A DNA stretch of 41,440 nt from an uncultured Porphyromonadaceae bacterium (GTDB taxonomy: Bacteria > Bacteroidota > Bacteroidia > Bacteroidales > Muribaculaceae): the NCBI GenBank assembly GCA_947176585.1, contig CAMWRI010000002.1:1-41440 (forward strand). The letters are read 5' to 3'. Positions 37,066 to 41,440 of this stretch are shown here, one piece after another. The notes under the pieces were generated by a model. The model did not search any database. It was given only the letters and a program-made list of their open reading frames with translations, and was not told where the DNA came from. Position numbers and translations under genes: made by a program. Position 1 is the first letter of the stretch. Each line of letters starts with the position of its first letter.

Positions 37066-37670
37066 CCCTCGAATTCTATGGGGCCATCGCGCAGCACCTC
37101 CGGGGAGGAGCTGTCGCTGAGGTCGATTATGGCCGTGCCCTGCGCGGCGCCCGTGCCGCCGTCGATCAGCAGCTGCGCGTCGTTGGCGTAGTGCATGGCT
37201 ATGCTTTCAGGCTCGGCGGCTTCCTCGGGGTCGGAGAGCGCCACCGAGGTACACATCAGCGGATTTCCAAGTCCCTCGGCCAGAGCGCGGGCTATTGGGC
37301 TGCCGGGCACTCGCAGGCCTATGGTCTTGCGTCCCTTGAATATGCGTGGCAGGCGCAAGGCTGCGGGCAGCAGGAATGTGAAAGGCCCCGGCAGATAGTG
37401 GCGCAGGGTGCGGAATGCGGTGTTGTCGATGCGCACGTAGTCCGCGGCCTGGCTCAGATCGGCGCACACGAGCGATAGCGGGTGCTTCCCCGGCTCTATC
37501 CCCTTGATGCCGCACATGCGCTCGATAGCGCGGTGGTTGAGGGCGTCGCATCCCAGGGCGTATAGCGTGCCCGTGGGGAAGATTATCACGCCGCCGTCGC
37601 GCAGCGTGTCCACGGCCTCGGAGATGTAGCGGCCGTCGGGATTGTCGGAATATATGCGCAGAATTTTCAT
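37062..37670 (-). CDS. L-threonylcarbamoyladenylate synthase (Sua5/YrdC family)
   Basis: GGVIIFPTGTLYALGCDA, KGIEPGKHPLSLVCADLS, GLRVPGSPIARAL motifs. Confidence 0.93.
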   Translation of the reverse strand: MKILRIYSDNPDGRYISEAVDTLRDGGVIIFPTGTLYALGCDALNHRAIERMCGIKGIEPGKHPLSLVCADLSQAADYVRIDNTAFRTLRHYLPGPFTFLLPAALRLPRIFKGRKTIGLRVPGSPIARALAEGLGNPLMCTSVALSDPEEAAEPESIAMHYANDAQLLIDGGTGAAQGTAIIDLSDSSSPEVLRDGPIEFEG

Positions 37671-38338
37671 CGAGAGGGGCTGTGGGTGGTGATTTTTATA
37701 TCAGTGGCGCCGGCATATTGCTCCAGCAGGCGGCGCATCTCGGCCTCGAAAGCATCATCGCCGGCTTCGGAGGTGCCGTAGATGTTCACGGTCATGAGCA
37801 GGCGCGATGTGGCGGGGCTCATCTTGGTGCGCTCGTTGTCGCTCGTGGGCGTGCCGAATCCTCCCGTGGCATCGCGCCACACGGGCAGGCCGTCGATATT
37901 GAGCTCGCCGCGGCCTATGGCGGCGTAGGGCTCGCCGGCGCGTCCGCGTCCCAGCTCTATGGCATCGCCGTCCACAGCGTCGGCATCGAAGCCGCCTATG
38001 CTGTGGCCGGAACGTAGCGAGAGCAGATTGATGAGGTCGACGAGCGCCGTGGTGCGGTACAGCTCCATTCCCTTGACGGCGCGTCGGGCGAGTGCCTCTG
38101 CCGAGGGACGGTAGCGGTTGGGATCCTTGCCCAGGGCCTTATACGCCGCGCGTGTGGCTGCGATGGCAGGGCGCTTGTTCACGGCCTCCATGGGAGTGCC
38201 CTCGAGCGCGGCGCACGCGGCGGTGATTTCCTGCCACAAGGCATCGGATGTGGGGCCGTTGTGCACGGCGGCTTCCACCACCATCACCCGCATCTGCGGT
38301 GCGGCGGCAGCGATTTCGGGAGAAAAACTTATCTTCAT
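37667..38338 (-). CDS. Standalone B3/B4 (tRNA-synthetase editing-like) domain protein
   Basis: RAAYKALGKDPNRYRPSAEAL, LVDLINLLSLRSGHSIGGFDAD are the B3/4 domain pattern. Confidence 0.9.
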   Translation of the reverse strand: MKISFSPEIAAAAPQMRVMVVEAAVHNGPTSDALWQEITAACAALEGTPMEAVNKRPAIAATRAAYKALGKDPNRYRPSAEALARRAVKGMELYRTTALVDLINLLSLRSGHSIGGFDADAVDGDAIELGRGRAGEPYAAIGRGELNIDGLPVWRDATGGFGTPTSDNERTKMSPATSRLLMTVNIYGTSEAGDDAFEAEMRRLLEQYAGATDIKITTHSPSR

Positions 38339-39246
38339 GATCGGGCTCTAAGAATTTCAATGGTACGGAGCCGGTCGGCCTCGAGTTGCGCGCGCAGCTC
38401 GTCGGTGGAGCCGAATCTGCGTTCCGGGCGCAGGCGCTGCACGAAGCCCAGCTCCAGACGGTGGCCGTAGAGATCGGCATCGGGAGCGTCTATCAGATGC
38501 GCCTCCACGCTCAGGGCCGGCGCGGCGGAAGTGTCCACCGTGGGGCGCACGCCTATGTTGACCATGGCCGGCACGCCCGCGGCACCGTCCACGGATGCCA
38601 GGGCGGCATACACGCCCTGCGCGGGGAGCAGGCGGCAGGCGGGCGGCAGCACGTTGGCCGTGGGGAAGCCCAGGGTGTGGCCCAGGCGGCGTCCGTGCAC
38701 CACCGGTCCCCCTATGCTGTAGCTGCGCCCCAGCATGGCTGCGGCGCGGTCCACGCTGCCTTCGGCTATAAGCTCGCGCACGTGGGAGCTCGATGCCGTC
38801 ACGCCGTCGATGAGGCGCGGTGCCACGTGCACCACGCGCATCCCTGCCTCGCGGCCCAGTTCGTCGTAGGCCCCGCGTTCGCGTGGGCCGTCGCAACCGA
38901 AGCGGTTGTCGTAGCCCATCACCATAGTGGCCACTCCGTGGCGGTCGCGCAGGCGGCGCAGGAATTCGGCGGCGGGCACGCCGCGCATCTCGGCGAAGTC
39001 GAGCATGCACACTGTGGCGTCGGGCATATATTCGCGGATCAGAGCCTCTTTTTCTTCGGCGGTGGTGAGCAGCGCCGGGGCGTCGGCGGGGCGCAGGACC
39101 GACACGGGATGGTTCCTGAAGGTGAAGATCACGGGGCGGCCGCCGGTGCGGGCTGCCTCACGGCGCACGGCGTCCATGATGTCGCGGTGGCCGCGGTGCA
39201 CGCCGTCAAACATTCCCACTGCCGCTGCATTCATCTGCTTCATCAC
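38335..39246 (-). CDS. ribF: Bifunctional riboflavin kinase / FAD synthetase
   Basis: GMFDGVHRGHRDIM, SSHVRELIAEGSVDRAAAMLGRSYSIGGPVVHGRRLGHTLGFPTANV motifs. Confidence 0.95.
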   Translation of the reverse strand: MMKQMNAAAVGMFDGVHRGHRDIMDAVRREAARTGGRPVIFTFRNHPVSVLRPADAPALLTTAEEKEALIREYMPDATVCMLDFAEMRGVPAAEFLRRLRDRHGVATMVMGYDNRFGCDGPRERGAYDELGREAGMRVVHVAPRLIDGVTASSSHVRELIAEGSVDRAAAMLGRSYSIGGPVVHGRRLGHTLGFPTANVLPPACRLLPAQGVYAALASVDGAAGVPAMVNIGVRPTVDTSAAPALSVEAHLIDAPDADLYGHRLELGFVQRLRPERRFGSTDELRAQLEADRLRTIEILRARS

Positions 39247-39866
39247 AGGCCGTTTTCCTTAAGAATGTCGGTGAATTCGCGTCCCGGAGCCACGTGCAGG
39301 CCTCCGAATCCCAGGGCACGGGCGGCGGCCACGTTGGCCTCGCTATCGTCGAGAAAGGTTGTCTCCTCCGGATTGATTCCCAGGTGCTCAGCAGCGTAGC
39401 GGAAGATTTCGGGCGACGGCTTCAGCGATTTGGCCTCGAACGACGTTACGATGCCGTCGAAGTAGGCCGTGATGTCGAGGCCCTCGGCGCGGAAAGCGCG
39501 GTCGATGCGGTCGCGCCACATTATTTCGTTGGTGTTGCTGAGCAGGTAGATTCCGTAGCGGCGCCGAAGCTCGCGCAGTGCGCGCAGGCGTTCCACGGGG
39601 ATGCCCACCAGGAAGGCGTTGAAAGCGCGGTCGATGCGTCCGTCGTCGGCTCCGCCGGGAATCAGGCCGCTTACGATCTCATGAAACGCATCCGCATCGA
39701 TGCGTCCCGCCTCTATATCGCCGAAAGGGCCTTGCTGGCCATAGTCGCCCAGAAATTCGGCAGCCTTTTCGAATCCCAGGCGCCGGAAGGAACGCACGCA
39801 GCGCTCGCGGTCGATGTCCATAATGACGCCGCCCAGGTCGAAAAGCAGGTTCTTGCAGTGTGTCAT
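39243..39866 (-). CDS. HAD family hydrolase
   Basis: Start trimmed to MTHCKNLLFDLGGVIMDID; LLSNTNEIM, SLKPSPEIF, FLDDSEANVAAA motifs. Confidence 0.92.
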   Translation of the reverse strand: MTHCKNLLFDLGGVIMDIDRERCVRSFRRLGFEKAAEFLGDYGQQGPFGDIEAGRIDADAFHEIVSGLIPGGADDGRIDRAFNAFLVGIPVERLRALRELRRRYGIYLLSNTNEIMWRDRIDRAFRAEGLDITAYFDGIVTSFEAKSLKPSPEIFRYAAEHLGINPEETTFLDDSEANVAAARALGFGGLHVAPGREFTDILKENGL

Positions 39867-39880
39867 AGACAATTTTGACG

Positions 39881-39888
39881 CAAAGTTA
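39881..39888 (-). promoter_or_regulatory. -7 box TAACTTTG for the HAD-ribF operon
   Basis: CAAAGTTA on + strand, 15 nt upstream of start. Confidence 0.6.
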
Positions 39889-39910
39889 CAAAAAATAAAT
39901 CTTATATAAG

Positions 39911-40004
39911 AAATCTCGCGCATATTCAGGGAAATCTCGCGCAGAGCCGCAGAGATTTTTTTTGATTATCAGGTTTATAAATCTTATAAGTCTTATAAAT
40001 CTTA
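39911..40004. repeat. Composite repeat, locus E: GC-rich module plus 9-bp units, cut by the IS
   Basis: AAATCTCGCGC at 39911 and 39932; 9-mers TTATCAGGT TTATAAATC TTATAAGTC TTATAAATC from 39966 to 40001; the next unit runs into the IS end. Confidence 0.8.
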
Positions 40005-40048
40005 TATTGCTGTCCGATAAAAATCCTATCAACTCATAAAGCAAGGCT

Positions 40049-40086
40049 CGAACACTGAATTTATGGTGCTCGAGTTTGTTTTTTCG
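40049..40086 (+). terminator. Hairpin plus T-tract just inside the left IS end
   Basis: CTCGAACAC / GTGCTCGAG (one mismatch) then TTTGTTTTTT. Confidence 0.5.
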
Positions 40087-40100
40087 ATTTATAAGCCCCC

Positions 40101-41330
40101 TCAGTCAAAAAGAGATGGGATCGGAGGGGCTCCTGATGCTTCGGAAAGTATAATTTCCCACTCCTTTTCGGGGTTATTGAACAGACTGTAGAAGTCTACG
40201 TAGTACATGAGGGTGATTCTGACCATGGTTGCCAGTCCTGAGAAGCTCCACCGGCGTTTGAGCCCTTTCTGCATTACCATAAGCAGCAAGTTTGCTATGA
40301 GCGTCACCCAAATCTGTATCTTGATAGCGTTGGCACTCTCGCCGTAGAAGTATTTCAGCGGGAAGTTCTGTTTCATCTGCTTGAAAAGCAGTTCTATCTC
40401 CCACCGTTTACGGTATATCTCGATGATTTCGTCAGGGTCTGAGTCCATATCGTTGGTCAGCAAGGGGATCAGCTTGTGTTTTTCTACATTGACATGAGTG
40501 ATTATCCGAGCCTTGTGTCTGATGGTCTCACCTCCTTTTAGCTGTTTGGTAAACTCCACTACTTGTATTCTGACTTCCATAAGACCATCCTTGGTCTGGT
40601 ACATCATATCTTCCAAGACAGTGTATTTCAGGCTTTTCTTGAGCTTTGTAACATATATGACTCCACGCTCTGTAAGCTGCTGAAACTTTTCGTAGTCAAT
40701 ATACGCCCTGTCCATAGCCACGATGTCTCCTTTACAAAGGGTCGACGGTTTGAGCATGAAAGAATCGTTTGTAGCCGCCGAGGTGAACTTTATATCAGAC
40801 GGCACGCCCTCGTTGGCATGGATGACCGTGTGTACCTTGATGCCCCCTTTCTTTTTCCCTATTTTAGGATGGCGACCGACACCCTTGAAAAGCAGGTTGG
40901 AGAACAGGGTGATGGTCGTGGAGTCTATGATCTGGAGACGTTTCATCCATTTCGGGGTCTTGTCGCTCCTGCTGTCCGAGGAAAGAACATGGCGGTAAGT
41001 GCCGTATAAATCACGGTATATGGCCTCGAATATGGCTTCCGGACGCCTCTTGTTCGCATCGGCCAGTGTGCTGCGTCCGATTTTGAACGTGATACCCAGA
41101 TGTGCCAGTTTACGTGTCTCAGCAAGCAGACTGGATGTTATCTCCCGCAATGAGTCGAAGCGGAGGATAACAGCATATAGCATCACTACCAGGTGGATCC
41201 AGCAGTTGAAGCGTTTTGTGTATCTCTCTCCTCCATTTTCTCGGCTATAAGCGAGAATTTTTGACTTATCAAGCAATTTTATTACCTGACCATAGAGCGG
41301 CTGTCCGCTAAAATGACTATTTTTGCGCAT
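40101..41330 (-). CDS. IS4 family transposase (DUF4372-type N-terminus)
   Basis: IIDSTTITLF, VAMDRAYIDYEKF and YRKRWEIELLFKQMK (Y-x2-R-x3-E-x6-K signature). Confidence 0.95.
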   Translation of the reverse strand: MRKNSHFSGQPLYGQVIKLLDKSKILAYSRENGGERYTKRFNCWIHLVVMLYAVILRFDSLREITSSLLAETRKLAHLGITFKIGRSTLADANKRRPEAIFEAIYRDLYGTYRHVLSSDSRSDKTPKWMKRLQIIDSTTITLFSNLLFKGVGRHPKIGKKKGGIKVHTVIHANEGVPSDIKFTSAATNDSFMLKPSTLCKGDIVAMDRAYIDYEKFQQLTERGVIYVTKLKKSLKYTVLEDMMYQTKDGLMEVRIQVVEFTKQLKGGETIRHKARIITHVNVEKHKLIPLLTNDMDSDPDEIIEIYRKRWEIELLFKQMKQNFPLKYFYGESANAIKIQIWVTLIANLLLMVMQKGLKRRWSFSGLATMVRITLMYYVDFYSLFNNPEKEWEIILSEASGAPPIPSLFD

Positions 41331-41370
41331 AGTTTAGAATATGTTTTGGCGAACACAAACTAAACAAAAA

Positions 41371-41399
41371 GGGTCGAATCCTGCAAATGGATTCGACCC
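41371..41399. terminator. 11-bp perfect hairpin between right IR and transposase start; T-tracts on both sides
   Basis: GGGTCGAATCC / GGATTCGACCC; minus strand continues TTTTTG, plus strand continues TAATTTTT. Confidence 0.6.
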
Positions 41400-41440
41400 T
41401 AATTTTTCCCCTCCTCAAATATTTTTATCGGACAGCAATA

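Larger units (their letters stand above)
40005..41440 (-). mobile_element. IS4-family insertion sequence with 20-bp perfect terminal inverted repeats
   Basis: TATTGCTGTCCGATAAAAAT at 40005-40024 and its reverse complement at 41421-41440 flank an IS4 transposase gene. Confidence 0.92.

Overview
The window looks like an ordinary chromosomal stretch of a Bacteroidales genome. Muribaculaceae-like is my inference from protein style, SusC/SusD, T9SS genes and TAnnTTTG -7 promoters; no search was run. I support about 31 protein-coding genes. They include a secreted protein cut by the left edge, an acyltransferase, alkaline phosphatase, a MazG-like protein, deoC, GYF_2/CD225 and DUF2752 membrane proteins, an RsmF-like methyltransferase, a U32 peptidase, secG and an Fe-alcohol dehydrogenase. 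A minus-strand cluster follows: rex / FAH-like / porU / porV / ispF. Then come an OmpA-family porin, transketolase, a sugar MFS transporter, YggS, DUF4494, a SusC/SusD/lipoprotein trio and a 1.5-kaa gingipain-adhesin-like T9SS cargo. The right end has a five-gene overlapping operon (HAD / ribF / B3-B4 / Sua5 / FemAB-like) and a complete IS4-family insertion sequence whose right inverted repeat ends at the last base of the window. No rRNA, tRNA or CRISPR array was recognised. The most interesting unexplained structure is non-coding. First, two ~185-bp copies of a triple-nested palindromic element bracket the acyltransferase gene. Second, a dispersed AT-rich tandem repeat with an exact 9-bp period (consensus TTATAARTC) occurs at five intergenic loci; at two of them it is combined with a GC-rich hairpin module, one of which has a 45-bp identical inverted copy 8.5 kb away and abuts the IS.
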